From the NCBI RefSeq assembly GCF_963678975.1, contig NC_089274.1, forward strand, positions 16,881,633 through 16,945,632: DNA of 64,000 bases. The letters are read 5' to 3'. Both the position numbers and the translations under genes were made by a program. This document shows positions 24,201 to 35,630 of this stretch, piece by piece (positions within the stretch are counted from its first letter, which is position 1; every line of letters begins with the position of its first letter). The notes under the pieces were generated by a model. That model had not been told where the DNA came from and made no database searches. It saw only the letters and a list, made by a program, of their open reading frames with translations. This stretch comes from Dysidea avara. Lineage: Eukaryota; Porifera; Demospongiae; Dictyoceratida; Dysideidae.

Positions 24201-26315
24201 AAGGACTGATATCAAGTTGCAGCCAAGTAAATGCAGTATTACCCATTCTCTCTGTATCTAGCTATAGCTATATAATAAAACTAGAGCAAATACACATGCA
24301 ACTATCGGTGATGACGGGCATGCAGGGTCATCCTTTACCTTAGCAACCGACTTATGTAGCTATGATGATAGGTATGCGCATGTTATGTAAGAGCTTGTGT
24401 GACCATAACAAGGTTTGTCAAACGGTTGTTATGCGCGGTGTTATGCGCATTGCCGATCCTTTGTCTGTGCTGCGTTAGTACCAAAATTAGAGTAGATGGG
24501 GAACCACTTATGAAAATGTGAATCATAGTATTGTGTTAAGTAAAGATATAACTCCAGTAGCAACAAAATTTAAAGTGAGGGGGCTAAGAAGGGTGTTGGC
24601 TGGTTGATACAATTCATACAATGTGTAAAGTTCATTTAGCATGCAGAACATGTGCTTTCTAGAGGGGGTCTGGAATTTTTGAAAAATTAGCATTTTGAGA
24701 TAAAAAATTGTGACTAAATTATACTGAAAATGCATCTAAATGCTTTATTTGAGCACATGACTGCTCTATTAGAGTATACCAATCTTTAAAAGTGGAGGAC
24801 TAAGCCAAGCACCATCTAACATAAGTGTGGGGGCTCTGGCCCCTGTAGCCCCCCCCTCTCCGTTGCTGCTGCTGCACACACGCACGCACGCATGCACGCA
24901 CGCACACACACACACACACACACACAACCACATGTTACCAAATTTGATGGTTCTTCAACATGATCCTTCGCCTATATCACAGGCTCTACATAGTCACATA
25001 TTCATAATACTTTCCTTACCATAGCAAACTGGTTAGGATTGGATAGTTTAGCTGAGGTAAAATTAGCACCAGTAATGAAATTATCATAATCCTTATATGG
25101 ACATGCTGGCCCAGCAAGAAATGACATGAAGCAAAAGTTGTAACTCAAATACTCAAACAGAGTTGGTCTTTGCCTGTAGAGAAATGGATATACAATATAC
25201 ACAGTTGAAAACAGAAGTATTTAAAACCTGAATAGGAATAATAAGACCAGATAGTTAAGTCCAGAATTCATACTTCAATATAAATGCAACAAAGATTAGC
25301 ACATACTTCAGTAACAGCCTTTGCTGATCTTCATTCAAGCTAGATGAATTGCGGGCAATCCCTACAAAGAACAGTCTTCACAATAAAACTAGACAATGCA
25401 TATCTCAGACCATCATGTAAGGCAAATGCAACATAGGTTGTTCTCTGTACAATAACCATCAGTGGCCTAAGAGGGGCAACAAACAATATCCATGTTTATG
25501 TAGAGAGATTTTCATTTACCCAGTGAAGTCTAAGTGATATCCACCATAGTCAGTTATCAGTCGATAAATGTGAGCAGCACTGATACATGTTAACATCCAT
25601 ACCATTGTGTAGCTGTGAGTAAGAACAAGTAGATAAACAACACAAAAGGACTTGTGGCTCACTCACTTCTGGACAACCTTTGGTGATATTACTACCAACA
25701 GTCCATAGCAAGATCCAACTACAATCAACAAGTAAAGCATTTCACTGTATGAGGAAAAGCACAAAACTAGTAATTTGTATATTTTAAACCTCATCATTAT
25801 GGCCCAGTGTTTATTCTAGGATTTCTCATTTGAGGGGGGAATCAGGAATTTGGGGGGTGTATAGCTTAACCTAGTAGTAGTCACTCACAATTTTAGGGGG
25901 CGAGTCTGAGATTTTTGGGAGAGAAAGTTCCTCCCCCCCAACAGTCCTAGAATAAACACTGTTATGGTCTCTGTTCTTCCCTACCACAAACAGGTGGTAC
26001 ACACATACACAGTTACACATACGCAAGTCCAAAGCACATCAGTCCAAATGTGAGCCCCACTAATAAGCTGTAACTGTGTCTTGCAGTGGAGCTAACTTTC
26101 GATGGATGCAGCACAAATTTCATCACAAATCCAAGGAATATGGCGCAAAACAGCAGGAAGACATAACGAATCTGTGCAAGAGAAGTTGCATTACAAACCT
26201 TAGTACCTGTAGCTGCTATTTTCTTCACCTTATCTACCGACATACCAGTAACGTCAGATACCGGCATATAGAGTAGCTTATCCAACTGTGTGGATGGGTA
26301 GAGTATCACATCCAT
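12212..26315 (-). CDS. MBOAT1/2-like lysophospholipid acyltransferase, copy B (complete)
   Basis: Complete paralogue of copy A. Exons: 26229-26315, 26023-26171, 25667-25744, 25520-25612, 25411-25466, 25307-25361, 25020-25173, 13222-13312, 13082-13171, 12925-13028, 12806-12870, 12619-12754, 12418-12569 and 12212-12365. They total 1464 nt, or 487 residues, close to the usual MBOAT1/2 length. Motifs in order: [15 protein letters not shown] membrane segment, [57 protein letters not shown] (conserved Asn) and [12 protein letters not shown] (conserved His). The C-terminus is a Lys-rich cytosolic tail ending in KSE. The inner ATG at 26315 was chosen because it aligns with copy A; an in-frame ATG at 26378 would add 21 residues. 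Intron 7 (13313-25019) is 11.7 kb of mostly transposon debris. All phases close and all introns are GT-AG except intron 8, which is GC-AG. Confidence 0.9.
14051..14165. repeat. 20-bp minisatellite
   Basis: About five to six copies of CAACCCCACYATCATCACTC with few substitutions, in intron 7 of MBOAT copy B. Confidence 0.88.
14313..15073. mobile_element. hAT-type terminal-inverted-repeat element (761 bp)
   Basis: Ends are CAGTGGTGTATCTA and TAGATACGCCACTG, an inverted pair with one mismatch, flanked on both sides by the perfect 8-bp duplication CTGCCAGT (14305-14312 and 15074-15081). The inner subterminal CCCGGG blocks are also symmetrical (ACCCGGGCCTGGG / GTGCCCGGGTGAA). Eight-bp duplications and CAGNG ends are typical of hAT elements. 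No transposase domain is visible, so it is a non-autonomous copy. Confidence 0.9.
15560..17200 (+). pseudogene. P-element/THAP9-like transposase relic
   Basis: A series of frame-broken blocks on the plus strand reads in the order of P-element-type transposases: [20 protein letters not shown] near 15960, [19 protein letters not shown] near 16055, [18 protein letters not shown] near 16460, then [17 protein letters not shown] and [15 protein letters not shown] with RRNDN at 16935-17100. DEM carries a probable catalytic acidic residue of the RNase H-like fold. Several frameshifts and stops make it dead. No THAP domain was found. Located in intron 7 of MBOAT copy B. Confidence 0.72.
17225..19480 (+). 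pseudogene. ZMYM1/TTF-type hAT transposase relic
   Basis: Frame-broken hAT-superfamily transposase. Blocks in order: [19 protein letters not shown] and [19 protein letters not shown] (17820-18050, matching the DUF4371 region after the TTF zinc finger), [15 protein letters not shown] (18440, from the AHSLNL box), [15 protein letters not shown] (18640), and the C-terminal dimerisation box [14 protein letters not shown] (19405). Stops and shifts occur at about 17755, 18187, 18543 and 18706. The GGGGGCATGTGCCCCC palindrome near 17243 may mark the left end. Right end not found. Confidence 0.72.
19481..20640. other. Intronic spacer, possible MITE debris
   Basis: No gene seen. At 20058-20130 and 20400-20440 there are mirrored blocks (GTGTGCGATAAC and ATATCGATAA near the left; TATCGCAATATCGATAA at the right), suggesting an old inverted-repeat element of about 400 bp. 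Confidence 0.4.
20641..24192 (+). pseudogene. Nearly full-length non-LTR retrotransposon relic (endonuclease plus reverse transcriptase)
   Basis: LINE of a Jockey/CR1/L2-like clade. The AP-type endonuclease is at about 20660-21360 ([36 protein letters not shown]). The reverse transcriptase is at about 22690-23650 ([42 protein letters not shown] with the catalytic DD intact, [18 protein letters not shown]). The C-terminal region follows to about 24064 and the element ends in an (AATC)n tail at 24168-24192. Multiple stops and shifts make it inactive. It is split by a 745-bp hAT-type insertion. Located in intron 7 of MBOAT copy B. Confidence 0.88.
21380..22124. mobile_element. hAT-type terminal-inverted-repeat element nested in the LINE (745 bp)
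   Basis: Starts CAGTGGCATAGCC and ends GGCTACGCCACTG (one mismatch in 13), flanked by the perfect 8-bp duplication GCTGTGCG at 21372-21379 and 22125-22132. Subterminal GGGTGGGC blocks are mirrored. Removing it and one duplication rejoins the LINE reading frame region. Non-coding. Confidence 0.93.
24871..24926. repeat. CA microsatellite
   Basis: CACG/CA repeat in intron 7 of MBOAT copy B, next to the block conserved with copy A. Confidence 0.85.
24927..25019 (-). promoter_or_regulatory. Intronic block conserved between the two MBOAT paralogues
   Basis: About 90 bp directly after exon 7 (in transcript sense) matches 1785-1874 of copy A. The core TTACCAAATTTGATGGTTCT is identical and roughly three quarters of all positions agree, while other introns of the pair are unalignable by eye. 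It contains stops, so it is not exon extension. Function unknown: splicing control, or simply slower divergence. Confidence 0.45.
25805..25961. mobile_element. 157-bp MITE, hAT-like
   Basis: Perfect 17-bp inverted ends (CAGTGTTTATTCTAGGA at the left and its reverse complement at the right) flanked by the 8-bp duplication TTATGGCC / TTATGGTC. Lies in intron 2 of MBOAT copy B. The near-perfect ends indicate a fairly young insertion. Confidence 0.92.
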
Positions 26316-26944
26316 ACTATCCTCAGTTGAGCCTAATAACGGTTTCGTGGTAATTGGAAAATCGAGTTGGTATTTCACTACATTATTGTGTGTTTCTTTA
26401 GAGTCAATATACTGGCTATAGACTACTTGTTTTGCATTGGTACTTACAGAAAATCTTTGGATACGGAGTTCTGAACACCAAGAGCAACTACCCTTAGTTA
26501 CAAGATTTCACTTTGAACTTTGTATGCTTCAAATAATTAGAACTAAATATACGATCGTGCACGGAATAACTTAATTCACTTCCATGCTCAAATTTTGACC
26601 TAAACTTTACACGCTACACAGTTTTTTACTGTGGTATTGACACATTGTAATGAATGGCACTGAACAAGACGACAAATATGCACGAGCGCCTCTCAAACCA
26701 AGTCCTGCTCAGTTCAAAAGAAAAAAAACCGCGACTGCCTTAATTAATTTTGATGTTTGGTGGGCTGTGGTGTGCCTTGGATTAAACGTAACATCGTCGT
26801 TTAGGCCACTATAAACAGGTCTTGTTTTATTGGGGACACTAAAAGTGTGTATTTAGTGTGTCCAATATTTCTCTGCAGGTTAAAGTGCTATGTGTCTATG
26901 ACAATCCCATAAGCCACCAGTCAAGCAAGAGCCAGTAATCCAAT
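26316..26944. promoter_or_regulatory. Head-to-head interval of MBOAT copy B and KDM1B
   Basis: 629 bp between divergent start codons, presumably holding both promoters and the 5' untranslated regions. No TATA box or other named site is convincing. Confidence 0.45.
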
Positions 26945-28448
26945 ATGTCTGATAATGAGGAGAGTTTGGGTGGATCGAAGAAGCGGAAGTCCACTGCTAA
27001 AGGAGGCTCAAAGGAGAAATACGCTCGTACTGCTGTGAAGAAGTGTGAGAAGCGAGGATGTGAGGAATTCCGAGTTCATCCTAAATGCTTCATTCAGGCC
27101 ACAGAAAAGTAATCAAGACAATATTCTAGTGGGAATTGCTTTATTTCAAAATATCAAATCAAATAACAAAAAAAAAAAAAAAAAAAAAAGGCTAATGAAA
27201 TTGAAAGCAATGTACCACTGAGATAGCTATTCTAATCAGTGTCATTTCAGATGTGCCATTGATGGGTTCACTAGTCGCTGGTACCACTTGAGTCCTGGAG
27301 AACATTTTTGTAACGAGTGCTTTGAACACTTCTACAGAACGTGAGTGTCTGTATATATGTCCTTCCATGTGCATCGTGTGAGATCATGTGATATGTAGAG
27401 CAAAGGAGGGAAATCAAGTGTACCAACAATGGTGTGACTTGTGGACAAAGGAAGCTAACACTCCACCAAACCTCAAAATGTTCTTTGTAGACCAGTTTAT
27501 GTCTTATTGGGTAAGCACTTAATTTTGTCTGTTCTTTATATTATGGATCCATGTACGGTGCAAGCAGAAAGTATTCCATTTTTTTGTGTACATCCATGTG
27601 TGTGTAATTGTGTTGCCTGGCTCAGCTGCAATTGTGAATTGTGTTGTAATTTGGCTATCATTCATGGTGGTCTGTCTTGTACTTTCACAAGCTCAGAACA
27701 TGTACATGTTATCATATTGGTTTTCAGTTGCCACTGTGTACGTGTTTTCATGTTAACAGTATGTGTAACCAGTATGAGATGATTATGATTATTGAGGGAT
27801 AGCTCCCTACCTACTACACACACACACACACATGCAGTGCGATGCACATACCAGCTATTGATATTCCTTTGTAGCATGGCATTATTGCGTAAGTATTGCT
27901 GGGTGACTTGGTATATTATATTGTTCAGGTTCAGTGTGTACTACCACAGTGTGGCAAATGGCGCCGCCTGCCTAGAAATGTAGAACTCAATGTTGTTGAT
28001 CAGTCAACCATCACATGTACTGACTGTGAGGCACCAGAAGACATTGTAAGTATGGGGTGGGCATTATTTTGGACTGTTACTATATATAGAAATCTTTGTT
28101 ATAAATAGATTTTTTTATTGAGTCAAGTAATATACAGGTGTATGATATTTTTCATGGTTGTTTCATATATGGTGACAGCATGTGACTCATGTGAGCAGTC
28201 CATACTGGATTACATCACTGGCATACTCTCCTCTGCTGAGATTCAGTACTCTTGCTGATTTGGTTGGCGAATATTTCCCTGAGGGAGTTGGTATTAGTCC
28301 CACCACTGTCAATTTTTCTACCAAACGTCAAAATCAAGAATATACTATAACGGACTACTTGAACTATGGCAATGGTGTGTGTGTGCATGCGTGTGTGTGT
28401 GCATGCGTGTGTGTGTAGTGTGCATGTATAGTGTGCATGCTTGCAAAC

Positions 28449-28504
<56 letters not shown>

Positions 28505-31500
28505 TGTGAGTGTGAGTGTGAGTGTATGTGTGTTGCACAGTTCACATGCACAGTGTTACTGCTGTTTAGAGATGAAGTCACCAGCCAATGTTGATCCTCT
28601 TCATCCATTCAACTTCCCCAAAGAGGGCCCCAGAGCTAGAGCATTTACTCCTGACGTCATGGAACGTTTCGAGTCTTCCACTTTTCCAGAATATGCAAGG
28701 TAAGCTGCCAGGATTAGTACTTTTGGTTGTATATGCACTGTTTCAACAGGCCGCCTGAGAAAGATGCATACTTGTTGATGCGTAACTTGATACTAGCATT
28801 GTGGCATGATGACTGTACTGTAAGTGTGTGTGTGTACAGTCTTACAGTTTGTATCACAGTCTATTATTGTATGCTGTACTCTTCTTCGTGTGAGTAAGGC
28901 ATTACTGACACTTATTTTACAGGCACCACTAAATTATTTGAAACACTTACACTGTGATCAGTTTAGCTACAGAAAACAGAACTTGGCGACCACACCAATG
29001 ATCTGTCATACAGAGTACCTCTACTAGAGGCTCATTTGGATAGGCAGCAATATTGAAATTAAAGTAGTAGTCACCTGCCATGCACGATATTCTAATAGAG
29101 CAGTCAGACATGTATGAAAACATGGCTAAAGCAGTTTAAGTACTTTCTATTGTATTGATCCCTGCTAGTTTGTAAAATTCTTTTTTCCTTAAATGTACTG
29201 TATGTGTGCCAGGGTCTGTCTGTTGTGTGTATTGTGGCAAAGTAGAGCATGCTTCACTTGTTTTCTTCCAGCAATTCTTAACAGTTGAAAAATGTTGCGA
29301 TGCTCTCTACCTGAGAGGATTAGTCAGGGTGTGGTGTGTTGGAGCCATCCATCGTATCCTTTACTTTTTAACTCGCCATGGCTTTGTCAACTTTGGCATC
29401 ATGAAAAAACCTCCAATCCCCTTTCCCTTATATGGCTGTCCTGAAAGAAAGGTATGTAACTGTGGGGTTACCCCAGCATTAGTAATCACATGATCTTACA
29501 GAGTGATGTCATAGTTATTGGTGCTGGCACGTCTGGTTTAGCGGCTGCTCATCACTTGCGGAATTTCGGTTACAATGTGGGTGGGGCTAGAGAATTGTGC
29601 AGAAAGTATTTAGAGATGTGGCTGCTCTGCAGGTGACTGTGTTGGAAGCTCAAGGGCATGTTGGTGGGCGTGTGCATGATGATACATCACTTGGCCCATG
29701 TGTACCACTGGGTGCCATGATTGTTACTGGAATCTGTAGTAACCCCATCACTATATTATGTAAACAGGTGAATAGTGTGTGTGGTGTGTGCATGCATACA
29801 CATGCAAGCTTGCAGCTGAATATATTATTTAACCTACTATATTATCCATGTATAAGCTGTGAGTGTTGGAAATTTTTGTCCTAGTTGGGTGCACCGATTC
29901 GTGTTATTAAAGAGGACCGGTGTGAACTAATTCATGGGGCAACTGGGCAACTGTCTATGGAAAGAATTGACCGTAGAGTGGAAAGAGAATATAACTTCAC
30001 CCTTGACAGGCTTGCTGACTGGCGGAGGGGAAAACCTACTGACTTGTCACTGGAAGGTCAGTGACATGACCCTTTGTATGCATACAGGTTGACCTTTTCT
30101 TTCACTCTTTAGCAAAGTTGTTGCAGCTTCATGAGATGGTACTTGACGGAAGGGAGCAAACTGAGGTGATTTCTTGTTTGATGTTATGCTTTGTACTACT
30201 GTATAATGGAATATCTCTATAACATAAGATTTTAGGACCCTTATAGAGATTTTTGCTTCAGAGGTGAACTGTTAGGACCAATATCTTTGTGAGGTTTTTC
30301 TACTGTACTTCAAAGAATTTGTTATACCAGATGGTTTTGCCATATTGTAGGATGAAAAAGGACTCTTCAACTTTCACCTGAGCAATTTGGAGTTTGCTTG
30401 TGGTGCTAAACTTGATAATGTAAGTAATACATGCACATAGCACATTGCACATACCACACATCTGCACTACCTGCAATTTATTTTTTTCTTCGTTCAATAA
30501 TATGCTCTTGTAATCTGATCTCTTGGTCATTTGGTCTTGTACAGGTGTCAGCACTCAACTGGGACCACAATGATCGTCATCCGCAGTTCTCAGGTCACCA
30601 CGCCTTCCTGCCGGATGGTTACAGTAAACTACTTCACAAACTAGCTGAACAGGTTGATGTAAAACTGAATTGTCCGGTGGCTCGTGTGACCTGGTCCCAT
30701 GATGAAGAGATGGTGACAATAGAAGATAAAAATTGGCAGAAGTGGACAGCCAAGAAGGTGGCCATATCTTGTCTGTGTGTTCTAATATTGTACTTTGTGT
30801 GGTGAGGGATCAAAGTGCCGACGTGTACTGTATTACTGTATCTGCTCATACAGTACAGTTATGTTTATAATACAGTACAGTCATATGGATGATACAGTAC
30901 AGCTATGTACGGAATGTTACAAAAATAAAGCCACCAAACAACACGATTGATCATGTGAATGACATTGTAAACCAGCCAAACCACTACCAGTTTGTTAATA
31001 CTAGATAAAGCACTGCCGTGAGTGCAATATAGAAATAGTGCAAGGGTGTGGGTGAGAGACTAATACAGCACTTGGCTTCACCTTGTGCTGTATTTAGCTC
31101 GAGAGTGCTATTTTTTTTTCATATTTCACAAGCACGATGGTGCTTTAACTGGTTTAAAGTGCTTTCTGGTTGTCTTTTTTTGGAGTGTTCATTTTGAAGA
31201 CTTGAACCATGTCGGTTTTCAGCCATCACACAATCGGTAAGTGTCTATGTAGTACAAGTTTGGTCATATACAAACAGTTGGTATTGTTTTGACTACTTCT
31301 GGCGATTTAAAATGTTACACACGTGATCAACAGTGCTGTATGTAAATAATAGCACTCGTATTCGTTTGATCTTCGCCCACACAAGTGCTTTAAATGTATA
31401 CTTACTGATAATCTGATCACTTGAAAATTGAAGTAGTTTGGGTACTTGTGTGCATTATGACATAATTGTGTATGGGAAGAGGAAGAAGGGTTAGATTTGT

Positions 31501-33862
31501 GTTGAATAGTTGCTTAAGACCACAATTGCTTAGCAAGTAAAAATTATGGAAGAGAAGGACTTTTCCAAGTAAACATAGGCTCATTTTAGATATGTGAGGA
31601 TAGCGTGTCTGATACCTTATCACTGGCTGCGGTACTCATTGGCTATGGTATTTAATAGGATATGTAAGTTAATAAATACTGATTAGCATAGTTATCCTGC
31701 ATGCCAACTATATTTAGACCAGTGGGTTTGTTCTGATGGATGATTCTAAATGAAGCCCATTCAATCTGTGTTCAAATACTCTAATAGAACATACACCTGC
31801 TGACAAAATACTCTATTGAAGAAGGTTTGAGATTTGGGTTACTGTGCTGATATTCACTATTTGATGAGGCTGTGATTATGATTGAGTGGTGTTGACATCC
31901 AGCCTTCTTTTTAGTGACGATCTGAGAATGAAATGTTTTACATACACAACATATTTATCTCATATGTTATTGATTATAATAAGGCTAAAATGTACCGGGT
32001 GGTTGTTATATAAGTGGTGAGTGTGTTTTGCATTCACCTCAGCTTGGCTCTTAATGTCTCTATTATTAAACGTTTAAAACCGTTTGTAATGAAACTGTCT
32101 AGCAAAATGTGCTTTGATACCAACAAAAAAAGTGAGTTTTGACACTTTAAAAACGATTCTTGGGGGTAGGAATGTATAGTGATTGCTGTTAATTTGTATG
32201 GAAAGAGAACAGGTTTTCACCAGGTAAATGTAAATAGGATGGTTTATCTAACTGTTTTTGAAGAATTGCTAGTTGAGGTTATTTATGAATAGCTGTGCTT
32301 AGTGCAATAAACAGCTGGGTTGACATCATTGATGTGTTTTGATACACTTCATCCTACAATAACATAAACATGATCATGTTTTGTATCCCCTGATTTTATG
32401 ATGTCATTGTGTACACATGTCTGGTGTTGTGTACTGTTATTGACAGCCTAAGGCTACACAGACATAGCCATCCTTGTTAAATCACAGGTTTTGATTACTG
32501 TGCCATTGTCCATTCTCAAAGCCAGAGAGATATCATTTGACCCTGAACTACCAGACAGGAAATTGAGAGCAATTGACCGGCTGGGGGCTGGTGTGATAGA
32601 AAAGGTGGGTGTGTATGTGTATCACATGATGTAGTGTACTGGTATCACATGATAAACCATGTGATCTACTTTTAAGTGTCATTTGATCCTTTTATGGTAT
32701 GTGGGTTTAGTACTTTTCTTAAAGAAAATGTGATTTTTGTGGTACGTCTAGCTATTTTTGACTTGTAAAACTTGTTAGTATGTAACCATATTTTTTTTAT
32801 CCATGCAAGTCTTGAGCATTAATTTCTTCAAATCTCCACTTACTTTTGAGTGTACTTGTCCGTTTGTCTGACTTTTTAAATAGCATGGAAAAGGTTGGGT
32901 TTTTGCAATATTTTGTACACAGATAGCCTTGAAGTTTCCATATGCATTTTGGCATACAAAAGTTGGAGAGTCAGATTTCTTTGGCCATGTGGCAGCTACC
33001 AAGGAAAGTAGAGGCTTGTTTCCCATGTTTTATGACATTGCTCCTAAGGTTGGTTACACTGGAGACTAAATGTAAGCCACCCTAGTCTTTGGTTGCAGTG
33101 TAAACAAGAAAGTGGTACGCCCATGAACCACCAATCCCCTGATGCAGCCATCTTGGTAACAGTTGTAGCGGGAGAAGCACTAGACAACGTAAAAGATTCA
33201 AGTGATGAAGAATTAGTAAGTCAGTGCATGGACACTCTTCGTAAAATGTTCCCAGAACAAGTGAGTGCTTTAGTGACATGTGTTGATGTAAGTCACCAGG
33301 GCTTGTATCCAGGATGTTCCTGCACCGATAGCTTCAAAAGTTATTCGATGGTCTAAGAAGCCATACTTGATGATGTCATATTCCTATGCTGCGCCAGGAG
33401 CAACCGGAGACCACTACCAAACCATGGCACAAGATATTGCCAGAAAACTGTATTTTGCTGGAGAGGTCTGTAACACAACCCACACCAATTTCTTTCCATA
33501 ATGGTTGGCTGTTACCATTTGATAATGTACAGGACCTTCTCATAAAATTTTGACCAGAATTTGAAAGTGTTTGTGCTCAATTGTCTGCTTTATGATGGAA
33601 GAACACCTGTTTAATTCACACACTTACTTAGTAAGCAACCACCTAGTTCTTTTGTTTAGATGAGATGCCCATACTACACACTTCTCTATTATATACGTAC
33701 CTTGAAACACTGTTGTCTTCCACACAGGCAACAAATGCTTACTATCCTCAAACAGTCACTGGTGCCTACCTCAGTGGAATGAGGGAAGCGTGCAAAATTA
33801 TTGAACACGACACTGAGGCACACTTCCAGAAACCAGCTTCACGTCGTAGCTCAAAATCATGA
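26945..33862 (+). CDS. KDM1B: KDM1B/LSD2-like flavin-dependent histone demethylase
   Basis: FAD-dependent amine oxidase predicted to demethylate mono- and dimethyl H3K4 in the nucleus. About 20 exons give about 826 residues (human KDM1B is 822). Domains in order: an N-terminal C4H2C2-type zinc finger (KKCEKRGCEEF to FCNECFEHFYRT, exons 26945-27108 and 27253-27340); a CW-type finger (YWVQCVLPQCGKWRRLP, exon 27929-28045); SWIRM (28570 to about 29450); an amine oxidase domain beginning with the dinucleotide motif VIGAGTSGLAAAHHL (29501) and continuing with VLEAQGHVGGRV (29632). The lysine of LGAGVIEK (32489-32605) matches the catalytic Lys. FAGEATNAYYPQTVTGAYLSG closes the FAD site (33312-33465, 33729-33862). 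Start ATG 26945 follows an in-frame upstream gap. The exon 8/9 junction near 28950-29290 is not resolved. The ORF ends with a basic Ser-rich tail, and the gene is head-to-head with MBOAT copy B. Confidence 0.92.
28375..28520. repeat. GT microsatellite at a splice donor
   Basis: A long GT run with GA interruptions that begins at the donor of KDM1B exon 5 (AATG then GTGTGTGTG) and fills most of intron 5. Confidence 0.85.
30758..32488. other. Large KDM1B intron without recognised gene
   Basis: Contains short TACAGTACAG-type tandem motifs at about 30835-30905 and one CTCTAATAGAAC motif at 31777. Nothing else supported. Confidence 0.5.
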
Positions 33863-34603
33863 CATTGTTACTACAATAGGTGTCAATTATTCTACTATAC
33901 TATTATTATATTTTAGGACCAGCATGGTAATTGTAAATATGTACAAAATGTTTATATGAATAATATAATTTGTATACGCATATGTGTATGGCCACTGTTT
34001 ATTTATATTAAAAAGCTTAAACTATTCTGTTAATAGTAAGGAGATGTATGCCATTACTAAATCAACATGTGGGAATCTATGCGGATAAAGTCACAGTAGC
34101 ATTTTACAGAGTACTATTAATTTCCAAGAAACCATGTCATGATTATGTACGTCTTAACTCTCAAACATAGCTAAGGTGTATTTTTGTAACTTTGAATAAG
34201 GCCACCTCACTACAGTGGAGCCTCCATGTGTACATTGTACCAAATAATTGACAAAGGTTTGCTGCACAAGAAATTTGTCCTTTTTTAGAGGTGACATGGA
34301 GAATACACTGCATACAGATCCAAACAAAGCTTAGTACCAGAATTCACATCCTAGTTTCATAAGTAGGTTCCAAAGCCGGCAGAATCAATTTTGTTTGACA
34401 TGTTATGTTCATGGGATGGCTGCCACTGTAAAGTTGGAGATGTAATGTCAGCAACAATGAAGCTATATCTATCCTACTCTCTGTGCCCTAAAAAGTATGA
34501 CATTTTTATCATATTAGATAAATTCCCAGATTGTGCACAACATGTGACTAGCCATCATGCACTGTGCCATATTTATTATTCAAATTAGGATTTGTTGTGC
34601 GCG

Positions 34604-35630
34604 CTATGTAGTTGATTCATTCGTCGCCTCAACAGTTTTGTCGTCCTGTGATTGTTCATTATTTGTGTTCACTTGGGATTGTTCCGCGTTCTCTTGGGAT
34701 TGTTCTGTGTTCTCCTGTGCTGGTGTGCTCACTTGGGATTGTTCTGTGTTCTCCTGTGCTGGCGTGCTCACTTTGGGTTGTTCTGTGTTCTCCTGTGCTG
34801 GAGTGTTCACTTGGGATTGTTCAATGTTCTCTTGTGCTGGTGGTGGTTGTTCAGATTTCACCTCTTCATCAGACACAACGTCAATCAGCTCTTCAGCTGC
34901 ACTACTACTTGTTGCCAAGCTGACTGTGCTGCCTCTTAGTTTCTGTGGTCCGAGGGATGCCAACTGTAATTGTAACATCTCTAGCTCCTGAGTCATTGCC
35001 TCCATTTTCTTTTTGTGCTCTTCCATGTACTGATCTTTCTGCTTTAATAAAGACTCCTTGTAATCCTGAATGCTTTGCTCTAATTTGGCCTGCTCTGACT
35101 TTGACAGCCCCTTCTATGGTATTTAATTACTATAGTAATTATAATTACTGAGAAACCACAATCACTTACTGAGGTATATTTAGCTTCCTTCTTCATTATA
35201 GCATCTCCCATGGATGCAGTTTCATTTACTAGATACAATAATAGATGCATATCATACCCTACAGAAATCAGCTAGGCTAACTTTGTTCCCTGATGGATAT
35301 GAAATATTGTCGTGAAGTGAAAATCTCTGGTAGGAAAAGAGCATCTATTTCATTCAGCATACTCATACAACCCTGCAGTCTCTGCATATCTTGGTTGCCA
35401 CGTCTGCCCTAAAGATAGTAGGGTGACTTGGAGTGTCAAATGTGGGAAATGTCATTTACTGATTTACCTCGAATTCTTTGACGAAAAAGTTGTGCTCCGT
35501 GTGCATGGCCGCTCGGTGGTCGAACAGCTTATGAAACACACTACCAATATCTAAACAAAAACAGATTCGTATAAAGAACAGTCAAAAGAATAAAATTTTC
35601 CTTACTTGCGATAATTGCATCGTTGGCCAT
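34604..35630 (-). CDS. BLOC1S5: BLOC1S5/Muted-like subunit of BLOC-1, with repetitive C-terminal tail
   Basis: BLOC-1 is an octameric complex for endosome-to-lysosome-related organelle traffic. Five exons: 35606-35630 (MANDAIIA), 35468-35550, about 35280-35409, a short one near 35170-35230, and a last one from about 35114 to the TAG at 34604. Recognition rests on GSVFHKLFDHR followed by NFFVKEFEGRRGNQDMQRL, which matches the Muted signature (leucine, DHR, then FVKEFEEKRG). A coiled-coil stretch rich in Glu, Lys and Gln follows (SEQAKLEQSIQDYKESLLKQ). The tail, roughly the last 90 residues, consists of imperfect repeats of TPAQENTEQ with S/P-Q/K-V, which the vertebrate protein lacks. Exon 3 to 4 is inferred as a mini-intron of about 53 bp. 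Start ATG 35630 lies 69 bp from the PCLAF start on the other strand. Confidence 0.78.

Noticed and set aside
28215-28703. His/Thr- and Cys/Val-rich frames over the GT tract
   Set aside because: Microsatellite translation; the only real coding part is KDM1B exons 5 and 6 on the plus strand.
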